This document shows, piece after piece, positions 1 through 7,371 of a stretch of DNA of 35,867 bases; position 1 is the first letter of the stretch; each line of letters opens with the position of its first letter. The notes under the pieces were generated by a model. That model was given only the letters and a program-made list of their open reading frames with translations. It had not been told where the DNA came from and made no database searches. Origin of the DNA: Lachnospiraceae bacterium UBA3386 (GTDB lineage Bacteria > Bacillota > Clostridia > Lachnospirales > Lachnospiraceae); contig DEPS01000193.1 of NCBI GenBank assembly GCA_002358875.1, forward strand, positions 19,725-55,591, written 5' to 3'. Made by a program: the position numbers and the translations under genes.

Positions 1-540
1 GAAGCAGAAGAAAGGCGGATCCGCCAGGAGCAGGAACGTAAAGCCCGGGAGGAGAAGGAGCGGATAGAACACGAGGAAGAGGAGCGTAAAGCCCGGGAGG
101 AGCAGGAACGCCTTTCTATTGAAGCGGAGGAACACAGAAAAGCCGATGATATTCAGAAAATCGCCTTCGAAGGAAGGAAAAATTCTCCGGTTACAGAAGC
201 GTTTTACGAGACAAGAACACTAAACACGACACCTTTGTCTCAGCCCCATGCCAGCCTGACCCGACACAGGGATCACAACAGAGTGGCAATCAGGATTCCG
301 CTGCTAAGGATAGGTAGGAATCCAAGAGATGTCGATTACGTTATCTGGGACAATCCTACAATCGGAAGACACCATGCAGATATTGCATTTAAAAACGGGC
401 GTTACTACATTTTTGATAATAATTCTACGAACCATGTCTTCCTGAATGGAATTATGATTCCTCCCGGACAGGATATACCGCTACCCAATGAGGCGATAAT
501 CCGCCTCTCTGATGAAGATTTTTCATTCAGGGTCTGGTGA
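1..540 (+). CDS. FHA-domain protein with charged coiled-coil, 5' end outside window
   Basis: The reading frame is open from base 1 to the TGA at 538-540, giving the last 179 residues; the start lies upstream of the window. The first ~45 residues are almost only Glu, Arg, Lys, Gln and Ala, in a heptad-like pattern typical of a long coiled coil. The last ~95 residues form an FHA domain: the IGRNP turn, a GRHHADI strand matching the usual SRxHA motif, and an STNHVFLNG loop in place of the common STNGTFVNG. FHA domains bind phosphothreonine peptides. No membrane segment is visible in the part present. The 109-base gap to the ABC ATPase gene suggests it is in the same transcription unit, but this cannot be proved. 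Substitution of Gly by His in the NG loop is unusual and may alter ligand preference. Confidence 0.85.
   Translation, partial: EAEERRIRQEQERKAREEKERIEHEEEERKAREEQERLSIEAEEHRKADDIQKIAFEGRKNSPVTEAFYETRTLNTTPLSQPHASLTRHRDHNRVAIRIPLLRIGRNPRDVDYVIWDNPTIGRHHADIAFKNGRYYIFDNNSTNHVFLNGIMIPPGQDIPLPNEAIIRLSDEDFSFRVW
28..102 (+). repeat. In-frame repeat in coiled-coil segment
   Basis: Two nearly identical 27-base units (28-54 and 76-102, period 48 bases) encode the residues ERKAREE with small changes. They share the run CGTAAAGCCCGGGAGGAG. The repeat extends the charged coiled coil of the partial FHA protein and probably arose by local duplication. Confidence 0.75.
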
Positions 541-649
541 AAGCGGCAGATACCTTAATGAAACAAAACTGGCAGATCAAAATGTTAAGACATATGTGAA
601 GCGCAAAAAACTATTAAATATTTCGTTAATGAAAGTGAATTGACAGATT

Positions 650-2425
650 ATGGCAGTAGGGAATATGGGAATGAAATCTGCAAATGCGGACAGTTCAAGT
701 ACAGTTCTTTCCCTGACCGGGCAAAACTGCAGGAATCCAAAGAATCCGATGCTGTTTGTGATCCATGAAGGCAGAGTGATGACTTACAGTCTGACGGGAA
801 GACAGATATTTGGAAGGAGTACAGATGACTTTGTTCCGGATATCTATGTTAGTGTCAAAGCAAGGACGGTCTCCCGTAGGCATGGGGTGTTTGAAACATC
901 CGGCGGAAGGATCAGTTATACGGACACGGGCAGTAAAAACGGCACGAGCCTGAATGATCAGCCTTTGAAAACAGGTGCGGCAAGTGGCCTGGAAGATGGG
1001 AGTGTTCTGCGCATCCATGCTCTCAACAGCTCCAGGACAGAGCATGACGTGGTCATGGTGACAGCAATGGACTGTCCTGTCGGAATCTCTTGGCGCTGCC
1101 TTAGACTTGATACAGAGATCCGTTCTCTGGAGGTAGGGCGAAGTCAGGCGATTTCGCTTAAAGGCAGCACAGTGTCCAGAAGACATGCTACTTTTTTCCA
1201 TGCGGAAAACGGGTGGGCGATTATTGATGATCATAGCCTTAATGGTGTCTTTCTGAATGGACACAGGATTAAAGAACCTGTTCTTCTGCGTCCTATGGAT
1301 GTTATCTGGATTGCCAGGCACATTTTTATCTTCCTTGGGGAATCGATTCTTTATCAGCAAGATGCTGCAGACGACATAAAAGGAAGTGAAAAAGCGGAGA
1401 AAAAAGAAGGCTCAGGAGCAGGATTTATGATTGCAGGGGGATTGGAATTTTCGGAAGAAAAACCCTTAAAAGCAGCAGATGAGGCGGACGCGGCCATTAT
1501 TTCGTCGGGTCGGGCAGTTCTGCCTAAAAAGGCTGTTTCTGCTCCGGAAGATCCTGCAAATGTCTTAAAAAGCAGGATCCCTGCAGGGAAAAGGCGAAAG
1601 CAGGCCAGGGGTGAAAGGGCTCTTTCCATACAGATCGTGGAACGGAATGTGTGGAACCGCCTTCGCAAAAAAACGATTCTCAAAGATATCAGCCTTCAGA
1701 TTGAAAGCGGATCCCTTGTCTTGATCCTGGGGGGATCGGGAGCCGGTAAGACGACCTTTATGAATGCGGTGATGGGATATGAGCCCGCCAAAGGCCGGAT
1801 TGTGTATGGAAACAATGACATTTACCGTGAATATGAAAAAATGAAATATGAGATTGGCTATGTTCCGCAGCAGGATTTGCTCCGCATGGAGGATGTCGTC
1901 TTTGACACTCTGGACAACGCTGCGCAGATGCGTCTGCCGGACAGCCTTTCCGCGCAGCAGAGGGAGATGAGGGTACAGCAGACATTGGAGATGTTCGGTC
2001 TTTCCAGGGAAAAAAATTCTCTGGTCGGGAAGCTGAGCGGAGGTCAGCGGAAGAGACTGAGTATAGCCGTGGAATACATCGGGAACCCCTCACTTTTTTT
2101 CCTTGACGAACCTGACTCGGGACTGGACGGCGTCATGGCGAAAGATCTTATGGGAAGCCTTCGACAGATTGCGGATCAGGGGAAGATAGTAATGGTTATT
2201 TCCCACTCCCCCGACCGCGCTTTTGATCTTTTTGACAGGGTTATCGTTCTGGCGAAATGCAGCGAGGACGACAGTGGGCGCCTGATCTATTACGGGGCGC
2301 CTGCGGAGGCATGCAGATTTTTTGAGACCTCTACTCTTGAAGGGATAGTAGGACGTATCAACAGAAAAGACGAAGGCGGCGAGGGTCTTGCGGACTATTT
2401 TCTTAACAAGGCAAAAAGAAGATAA
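650..2425 (+). CDS. FHA-FHA-ABC transporter ATPase (Rv1747-like cytosolic half)
   Basis: This 591-residue protein has two N-terminal FHA domains (about residues 47-115, with SRRHGV and GSKNGTSLN; about 158-225, with EVGR, SRRHAT and HSLNGVFLNG), a charged linker (235-320) and an ABC ATPase of the ABCG/ABC-2 kind (325-560). The ATPase keeps Walker A GGSGAGKT (361-368), Q-loop near Q407, signature LSGGQ (462-466), Walker B LFFLDEP and switch His519. No membrane helix is present, so the permease must be separate; the next gene supplies it. In mycobacterial Rv1747 FHA domains, ATPase and membrane part are one chain and are regulated by a Ser/Thr kinase. Here the same function is probably split over two genes. 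The start is uncertain: ATGs at 650, 665 and 671 are in frame and none has a strong ribosome site. Confidence 0.9.
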   Translation: MAVGNMGMKSANADSSSTVLSLTGQNCRNPKNPMLFVIHEGRVMTYSLTGRQIFGRSTDDFVPDIYVSVKARTVSRRHGVFETSGGRISYTDTGSKNGTSLNDQPLKTGAASGLEDGSVLRIHALNSSRTEHDVVMVTAMDCPVGISWRCLRLDTEIRSLEVGRSQAISLKGSTVSRRHATFFHAENGWAIIDDHSLNGVFLNGHRIKEPVLLRPMDVIWIARHIFIFLGESILYQQDAADDIKGSEKAEKKEGSGAGFMIAGGLEFSEEKPLKAADEADAAIISSGRAVLPKKAVSAPEDPANVLKSRIPAGKRRKQARGERALSIQIVERNVWNRLRKKTILKDISLQIESGSLVLILGGSGAGKTTFMNAVMGYEPAKGRIVYGNNDIYREYEKMKYEIGYVPQQDLLRMEDVVFDTLDNAAQMRLPDSLSAQQREMRVQQTLEMFGLSREKNSLVGKLSGGQRKRLSIAVEYIGNPSLFFLDEPDSGLDGVMAKDLMGSLRQIADQGKIVMVISHSPDRAFDLFDRVIVLAKCSEDDSGRLIYYGAPAEACRFFETSTLEGIVGRINRKDEGGEGLADYFLNKAKRR

Positions 2426-2575
2426 AATACGGAAGATCCCGGAGGCGGAGAGAGCCTGTGAGAAAATGGGGTCTAATGCAAAAATCGTAATTCTTAATGC
2501 ATAATGGGAAACGTGTAATACGTAATCTGAGGAAGAAAACGAGGAGAATGAAAGATAACAGGGAGATTTGATGCT

Positions 2576-3403
2576 ATGGGAAGCAGAATCGGACGGAGCG
2601 AACAAATCAGAATCTATGTAGGCAAATGCTGGCGTCTGTTTATCAATGAAAAACAGTGGAAGAATCTGGTTTCAACAGCGATTATTATGGTGCTGATCTC
2701 AATGGTAACCAGCGAGAACACCTTTATTGATTACCGTCAGACAAAGAACAGCTGCTTTGCTGTTGTCTGTGCCTGTATATGGGTCGGGATATTCAATTCA
2801 ATTCAGTCTATCTGCCGGGAGCGGGCGATTATCAAAAGGGAACATCGCACCGGCCTGCACATTTCTTCCTACATATTTGCCCATGCGATTTTTGAGGCGA
2901 TACTCTGCGCGGCAGAGGCTCTGATCGTGCTGTTCGTCGTGGTCTTTAAAAACGCTTCGCATATTCCGGATTCGGGGCTGATCTTTCCCGCAGTGATAGA
3001 TATGTACATCACCATCTATCTCACAGTCCTTGCATCGGATATGCTTGCCATACTGGTGTCCTGCATCGTAAAGGAACCAAACTCAGCCATGACTGTTATG
3101 CCTTTCGTCCTCATTGTCCAGCTCATCATGGCTGGAGTCGTCTTTGAATTGAAAGGCTTTATGGACAGGATTTCCAATATCACTGTCAGCAAATGGGGAC
3201 TTAACGGGCTTATGTCGATTTCATTGACAACGCCGGATGTGGAATACAGCGCATTACTTATACCGGGGGCCCTTGACAATCCGTGGCAGAAAGCAAATGA
3301 TCTGAATCTGGCAAAAATCTGGCTAATCATGTCTGTGATCACGGCAGTCTGCATCGTTCTAAGTGTCATTGCGCTGAGCTTTGTCGATCATGACAGACGG
3401 TAA
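2576..3403 (+). CDS. ABC-2 type permease, partner of the FHA-ABC ATPase
   Basis: The 275-residue product has about six hydrophobic helices (for example residues ~36-46, 57-76, 100-125, 140-160, 170-195 and 245-268). Between helices 2 and 3 it shows the pattern SICRERAIIKREHRTGLHIS, the short amphipathic connecting segment typical of ABCG/ABC-2 permeases. It would form the membrane channel for the ATPase encoded 150 bases upstream. A GGGAG ribosome site lies 10 bases before the ATG at 2576. The substrate is not evident. The gene ends 35 bases before the end of the convergent regulator gene, so the exporter unit stops here. It is shorter than a full ABCG half-transporter because the nucleotide-binding and FHA parts are on a separate gene. 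Confidence 0.85.
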   Translation: MGSRIGRSEQIRIYVGKCWRLFINEKQWKNLVSTAIIMVLISMVTSENTFIDYRQTKNSCFAVVCACIWVGIFNSIQSICRERAIIKREHRTGLHISSYIFAHAIFEAILCAAEALIVLFVVVFKNASHIPDSGLIFPAVIDMYITIYLTVLASDMLAILVSCIVKEPNSAMTVMPFVLIVQLIMAGVVFELKGFMDRISNITVSKWGLNGLMSISLTTPDVEYSALLIPGALDNPWQKANDLNLAKIWLIMSVITAVCIVLSVIALSFVDHDRR

Positions 3404-3438
3404 GGGCCTTCCCTCTTGCGGTTTACGGGACAATCGCA

Positions 3439-3807
3439 TTACTGATCAATTGTTTTGATCAGCCCGACCAAGGCCTTCTTCTGGCAGGGATTCAGTCGTG
3501 CCCAGCCCTCGTACAGCTCGCACTGTTCTGCTGTCATCCTCGATTCGGCTTTCTTCCCTTCGGGGGTGTTTTCATTTGTCTCATCAGGGACTTCCTCTTC
3601 AAAAAACTGGGAGAGCGTGATGCCAAGACCATTACAGATCTTTTCGATCGATGCTATGGAAGGCTGCAGCTTTTTGCGGTACCAGGTTGAAATTGTAGAC
3701 TGCGCAATCTCCGAGTTTTTTGCCAGTGTATATTCCGTCCAGTTTCTGCGGATCCTTTCGCGTTCGATCTTCGCAAGAACATCGAACTTAGCTTTCTCAC
3801 GAGTCAT
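3439..3807 (-). CDS. Xre-family helix-turn-helix regulator
   Basis: This 122-residue protein has an N-terminal Cro/C1-type helix-turn-helix at about residues 10-70: LAKIERERIRRNWTEYTLAKNSEIAQSTISTWY gives helices 2-3, and IEKICNGLGITLSQFFEE is the usual end of the domain. The remaining ~50 residues are charged, with a helical end (EQCELYEGWARLNPCQKKALVGLIKTI) that resembles a dimerisation or sensing helix seen in related clostridial regulators. It is transcribed against its neighbours and is the only minus-strand gene in the window. GGAGA lies five bases before the ATG. It is a candidate repressor of itself, and perhaps of the secretion operon starting beyond the AT-rich gap. Target genes are inferred from position only. 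Confidence 0.88.
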   Translation of the reverse strand: MTREKAKFDVLAKIERERIRRNWTEYTLAKNSEIAQSTISTWYRKKLQPSIASIEKICNGLGITLSQFFEEEVPDETNENTPEGKKAESRMTAEQCELYEGWARLNPCQKKALVGLIKTIDQ

Positions 3808-3830
3808 AATTTCTCCATATTCATTGGTTT

Positions 3831-3875
3831 GTTTATAAGCTTTTTTTCTTTCAAATAAACTTTGGGGAATAAACT
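3831..3875. promoter_or_regulatory. Candidate operator: repeated AATAAACT boxes upstream of the Xre gene
   Basis: AATAAACT occurs twice on the plus strand, at 3854-3861 and 3868-3875, exactly 14 bases apart. The reverse form GTTTAT lies at 3831-3836. All three fall in the leader of the minus-strand regulator gene, which starts at 3807. Short repeated boxes next to an Xre gene are typical of autoregulatory operators. That this regulator binds them is inference. Confidence 0.4.
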
Positions 3876-4213
3876 AAATTGTGTAATTAGAATATTATAA
3901 TCAAATGAGTACAAAGAAAATAATGTTTTATGACGTTAATAAATTAACTATTTAAATTATTAACTGTTATTTGCAGATGTTTTCGCGTGAATATAGGTCG
4001 ACATACGTCCGCCTGGAATTAACTAAAATGGTCAATAAATGATTTCTGCTCAATTGCCGGGCATGAAGGAGGTTTTTTTCGGATATTTTCCGCAATATAT
4101 GCTTTGCATATGTGAAAACGCCTTGAATTCGGTACCCTGTGATCAGAAGTGCAGACTTTCATTAAGGACATCATTTTCAAAAATAGGACTGGATTTTTAA
4201 TTATATTAATCGT
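3876..4213. other. AT-rich intergenic block without a convincing gene
   Basis: This stretch is much richer in A and T than its surroundings. It contains the dyad GTTAAT/ATTAAC at 3935-3948 and another ATTAAC at 3959-3964, which may be protein-binding sites, and TATAAT at 3896-3901, readable as a -10 box on either strand. An open minus-strand frame at 4019-4240 has no ribosome site and no clear family. I see no other feature. Confidence 0.5.
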
Positions 4214-4219
4214 ATAATT
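4214..4219 (+). promoter_or_regulatory. Possible -10 box TATAAT for the protease operon
   Basis: A perfect TATAAT lies in the last part of the AT-rich block, on the strand of the downstream operon. The -35 region about 17 bases upstream is only GGATTT, a poor match to TTGACA, so an activator may be needed or the match may be chance. If used, it would give a 5' leader of about 410 bases before the ATG at 4637. Confidence 0.3.
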
Positions 4220-4373
4220 TATAACGGTTATTACAACCATGGCTTTTAACGCGGATGATCAGAGAATATATAATCCACCAAAGCAGCGGAAGATATTGCC
4301 AGTATCGAAATGATGCCTGTGCGTCTGCTCTGTAGTTCTACGGGTTGTACGAAAGACATTTTTCGAGGGTCTG

Positions 4374-4403
4374 CGCAGTGTCCGCTGCGTTGGCTCTTTT
4401 TTT
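4374..4403 (+). terminator. Weak hairpin plus T-run in the leader (possible attenuator)
   Basis: CGCAG (4374-4378) and CTGCG (4385-4389) can pair around a six-base loop, and a run of seven T follows at 4397-4403. The stem has five pairs and the T-run starts seven bases after it, so it would be an inefficient terminator. Its place inside the long leader of the protease operon makes attenuation possible but unproved. Confidence 0.25.
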
Positions 4404-4592
4404 GAACTTTTCTGATCCTCAGGCGCAAAGGATCCATGTTTGTAAAATTATTAAATGTGGACAGTTCCGTCCTTCGCTCTCTATTCTGCTGTATGGCAGG
4501 CAGACCGGGCAGATCGAACCGCGAATGAAGGTCCGGAAGCAGGATCTCTCTGCGGCAGACTGGAGAGAATGCGGACGGGACAGACAAAGCTG

Positions 4593-4620
4593 CCGGCAGG
4601 AATCCCTTTCGCACTGCCGG
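4593..4620 (+). promoter_or_regulatory. Hairpin directly before the protease ribosome site
   Basis: CCGGCAG (4593-4599) pairs perfectly with CTGCCGG (4614-4620), with a 14-base loop. The ribosome site AAAGGAGG begins only four bases later and the ATG is at 4637. It could affect translation or protect the RNA end. Confidence 0.45.
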
Positions 4621-4636
4621 GAAAAAGGAGGATTGT

Positions 4637-6313
4637 ATGAAAGCGAAAAAGGGTTTGAAACGCCTGCTGTCTGTCGCGCTCATGCTGTGCATGGTCCTTG
4701 CAATGAGTTTGCCGGTGTTTGCGACGAGCAACGACTGGGACGGAAACCAGGCAGTGGAGGCGGATAAGCTCGGCGTCCTGCAGGTTCGCGTGGGTATCAA
4801 GTTAAAGGATACAAATGAGATCCTTGATCTTCAGACAGGTACAGGATTTCTGGTGAACGCGGACAATCTTGTTACCTGCCACCATGTCGTCAACTTCAGC
4901 GACGAGGCTTATACATGGATCAAAGAGAACCTGGATCTCAACAAAAAGCAGGCGGAGGAGCGCAAGACTGTCCGAATCAGCGTTTACCGCGACCAGACAA
5001 TTCCGGCAAAGATCGTTACAGAGAGCGCGAAGGCTGATCTCTCTATTCTGAAGCTGGACCAGCCCCTGCAGAACCGCACCTTCCTTACCATTAATAGGGC
5101 TGTTGTGCAGTCGACAGCTCCCTGCTATACACTGGGCTTCCCCGGCGTAATCGACCAATTTGACGACATCAATACCTATACAAGTGATGATGTGACTGTG
5201 AACGGCGGCTTGATAAATAAGAGGACTCAGGTTGATACGGTCAGATACATCGTCCACAATGCCCAAATGCCTTCGGGGTGTTCCGGCGGCCCTCTGGTAA
5301 ACTACAGTGGCAGCGTTGTCGGAATCACCCGTGGAGCTGTTTCGGGCGATGGCTTTGACAAGGATTACATGTATGCAGTGGATGTCGACGAGCTGATCGA
5401 AATGATGGATCCGCTGGGAATTGAATATACTACGAATACTGTGAATATTGAACCGACACCTGAGCCCGATCCTGAGCCGACACCTACGCCGGATCCGGGA
5501 CCGAACCCTGTGGAAGTAGACAAGTCTGCTCTTCAGGCTGCCATTACGGCTGCACAAGGCGCATCGAAGGATGGACATGCCAAAGATAAAATCGAGGCAT
5601 TTGAAAAGGCTCTTGAAGAAGCGCAGGCAGTCAGCAGCAATGCGGATGCGACGCAGGAGTCTGTTGACAGTGCGGCAAGCAAACTGACAAAGAGCCAGGA
5701 CGAGATGATTCAGTCAGAGGAGCCGGGCCTGCCTATCCCGCTTCCGGCGATCATTGCGATCGTTGCAGCGGTGATCATCCTGATCATCGTGATCGTCATG
5801 TTGATGGGCAATAGGAAGACCCCTGCGCCTAATTATAACGACTATGGCCCCGCCACTGCTTCGGGAAGCGTTCCGACGGGCGGGGGAGCCTATGGCGGCG
5901 GAGATATGTATGGCGGAAAACCTGAAGGAGGCACGACAGTCCTTGGCGGCGGCGCGGGAGACACGACAGTCCTCGGCGGCGGCGCGGGAGACACGACAGT
6001 CCTTGGCGGCGGCGTGAGCTTCGGCACGCTGACCCGCACAAAGAATGGCGAGCGCATTGCCATCACCAGAGATCAGTTCAAGATCGGGCGCGAGCGCAAC
6101 CGTGTCGACTACTGCATCAGCGACAACACGGCGGTCGGGCGTCTGCATGCCATCATTGTCAACCGCGGCGGCAGTACCTTTATCGTTGACCAGAGCAGTA
6201 CCAACGGCACCTTTGTTAATTCCGTGCGTGCAACACCCAAACAGGAGACCCCTATAAATAATGGTGACAGAGTTTCCTTTGCCGATGAGGAATTCACCTT
6301 CAACGCATTCTGA
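4637..6313 (+). CDS. Membrane-anchored trypsin-like serine protease with cytosolic FHA domain
   Basis: The 558-residue protein has a signal peptide (1-30, ending FATS) and an HtrA/V8-like protease domain (about 45-260) with the triad His83 (TCHHVV), Asp134 (AKADLSIL) and Ser216 (GCSGGP). A Pro-Glu linker (272-293), a FIVAR-like helical module (294-358), a membrane helix (367-390), a Gly-rich stretch with three TTVLGGG repeats (432-459) and an FHA domain (480-556; IGRERN, GRLHAI, SSTNGTFVN) follow. The protease lies outside and the FHA domain inside, so the chain links an outer proteolytic module to internal phosphothreonine signalling. It may process T7SS substrates, as mycosins do in mycobacteria, although this is a different protease family. 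AAGGAGG lies five bases before the ATG. It begins the phosphatase-kinase gene set. All catalytic residues are present. Confidence 0.92.
   Translation: MKAKKGLKRLLSVALMLCMVLAMSLPVFATSNDWDGNQAVEADKLGVLQVRVGIKLKDTNEILDLQTGTGFLVNADNLVTCHHVVNFSDEAYTWIKENLDLNKKQAEERKTVRISVYRDQTIPAKIVTESAKADLSILKLDQPLQNRTFLTINRAVVQSTAPCYTLGFPGVIDQFDDINTYTSDDVTVNGGLINKRTQVDTVRYIVHNAQMPSGCSGGPLVNYSGSVVGITRGAVSGDGFDKDYMYAVDVDELIEMMDPLGIEYTTNTVNIEPTPEPDPEPTPTPDPGPNPVEVDKSALQAAITAAQGASKDGHAKDKIEAFEKALEEAQAVSSNADATQESVDSAASKLTKSQDEMIQSEEPGLPIPLPAIIAIVAAVIILIIVIVMLMGNRKTPAPNYNDYGPATASGSVPTGGGAYGGGDMYGGKPEGGTTVLGGGAGDTTVLGGGAGDTTVLGGGVSFGTLTRTKNGERIAITRDQFKIGRERNRVDYCISDNTAVGRLHAIIVNRGGSTFIVDQSSTNGTFVNSVRATPKQETPINNGDRVSFADEEFTFNAF
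5933..6014 (+). repeat. 30-base tandem repeat coding for TTVLGGGAGD
   Basis: Units begin at 5933, 5963 and 5993; the third is partial and copies differ by one or two bases. The translation is a threefold TTVLGGG motif just before the FHA domain. Threonine-rich motifs of this kind are plausible kinase targets. The near-identity of units implies recent copy-number change. Confidence 0.85.
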
Positions 6314-6427
6314 TTGTTCAGTAAGAGACCCCGGGCAGAAGATGCATCGATCTGAGCCCGAGGCAATGCTGAGTACACGCTCCCGACAGGGTGAGTATTG
6401 TTAACAGAATTATGGGACTGGCGGCGT

Positions 6428-6460
6428 CGGCCTGCTGAAGGATACCCCTTCAGCAGGCCG
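6428..6460 (+). promoter_or_regulatory. Perfect 14-bp hairpin upstream of the phosphatase gene
   Basis: CGGCCTGCTGAAGG (6428-6441) is fully complementary to CCTTCAGCAGGCCG (6447-6460) around the loop ATACC. One G-U and one G-C pair can be added outside. No T-run follows on either strand, so it is not a standard terminator. It lies 30 bases before the chosen ATG of the PP2C gene and may set RNA stability or processing between the protease and phosphatase genes. Confidence 0.6.
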
Positions 6461-6490
6461 GCACCGGGGGAAAAGGACAGGACAGAAAAG

Positions 6491-7270
6491 ATGAATTTTC
6501 TTACTGCATCCCACACGGACGTGGGGACGAGAAAAAAAACAAACCAGGATTCCATGATCATCATGCAGGCGCAGACGGAAAAGGGAAATATCCTTTTTGC
6601 TTCTGTGTGTGACGGGATGGGAGGCCTCGCCAAGGGGGAGGTGGCCAGCGCGGCGATGGTAAACGCTTTCGCGGACTGGTTTGAGAACAATCTGCCGGAG
6701 CTCTTAAGAGACTGCGGTGGTCAGGCCCTTCAGGAGGAGAAGCTTTGGGAAAGCTGGTCTGCCCTGATTGACAAAACAAGCCGGACGATAGAAAGCTACG
6801 GCAGGGGCATCCATGTCGCTCTTGGCACGACGGCAGTGGGTGTCCTGATCATGGGGGAGGATTATTATACGCTTAACGTAGGGGATTCCAGGGTCTACCT
6901 GCTGGCGGATCAGATTTATCAGCTGACAAAGGATCAGACCTATGTGCAGCGTGAGCTGGATTCCGGGAGGATGACCTTTGAACAGACTCTGACTGATCCG
7001 CAGCGCAGCGTGCTTTTGCAGTGCATTGGTGCGAGCGCTCTGGTAAAGCCCGTTTTCAGCCATGGGAAGACCTCCGCGGGGCATGTATTCATGCTCTGCT
7101 GTGACGGTTTCAGGCACGTGATCTCTCCCGGGGAGTTTTACAAAGCATTTTATCCGGCGCAGATGACCAGTGAGAGGGTGATGAAGCAGCGCCTGGAGGA
7201 AATGACCCGCCTGAACATAGAACGCAGGGAGGACGACAATATCAGCGCGATTCTGATCAGGCTCGTATAG
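6491..7270 (+). CDS. PP2C-family Ser/Thr protein phosphatase
   Basis: The 259-residue product shows the PP2C motifs in order: TDVGTRKKTNQD (10-20), CDGMGG (40-45, metal-binding Asp41), TTAVGVLI, NVGDSRVYL, LTKDQTYVQ, CCDGF and a C-terminal EDDN that supplies the last metal ligand. It should remove phosphate from Thr or Ser residues placed by the neighbouring kinases, in the cytosol. The frame is open further upstream to an ATG at 6398, but that extension would read through the perfect hairpin and gives an unlikely sequence; family members begin close to MNFLTASHTDVG, so I chose the ATG at 6491. Its ribosome site (AGGACAG) is weak, which fits regulation by the hairpin. The kinase gene follows closely. 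PP2C next to a PASTA-less kinase is common in clostridial signalling loci. Confidence 0.93.
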   Translation: MNFLTASHTDVGTRKKTNQDSMIIMQAQTEKGNILFASVCDGMGGLAKGEVASAAMVNAFADWFENNLPELLRDCGGQALQEEKLWESWSALIDKTSRTIESYGRGIHVALGTTAVGVLIMGEDYYTLNVGDSRVYLLADQIYQLTKDQTYVQRELDSGRMTFEQTLTDPQRSVLLQCIGASALVKPVFSHGKTSAGHVFMLCCDGFRHVISPGEFYKAFYPAQMTSERVMKQRLEEMTRLNIERREDDNISAILIRLV

Positions 7271-7371
7271 GAGACGGCAGCCTGACAGAGGAATCACAGA
7301 CCATGATGTCCGGCCCGGCCGGACTGACAATATACGGCCATAAAAGGGCCAGGAACGGGGGAAATGAGCAA

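Noticed and set aside
2480..2545. Repetitive wording (TAATGCATAATGGG, GTAATACGTAATC) in the gap between ATPase and permease genes
   Set aside because: Too short and imperfect to define a repeat family or a mobile element by eye.
3442..3462. Inverted repeat CTGATCAA/TTGATCAG at the end of the Xre gene as a terminator
   Set aside because: It lies within the last codons of the gene and no T-run follows on either strand.
4019..4240. Minus-strand frame of 73 codons with weak resemblance (IRKKPPSCPAIEQKSFIDHF) to a tyrosine recombinase segment
   Set aside because: No ribosome site, no catalytic residues and AT-rich low-quality sequence; the likeness is too short to call a remnant.
4345..4767. Open plus-strand frame across the leader and start of the protease gene
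   Set aside because: It overlaps the signal-peptide coding part in another frame and lacks a ribosome site; the protease frame is clearly the real one.
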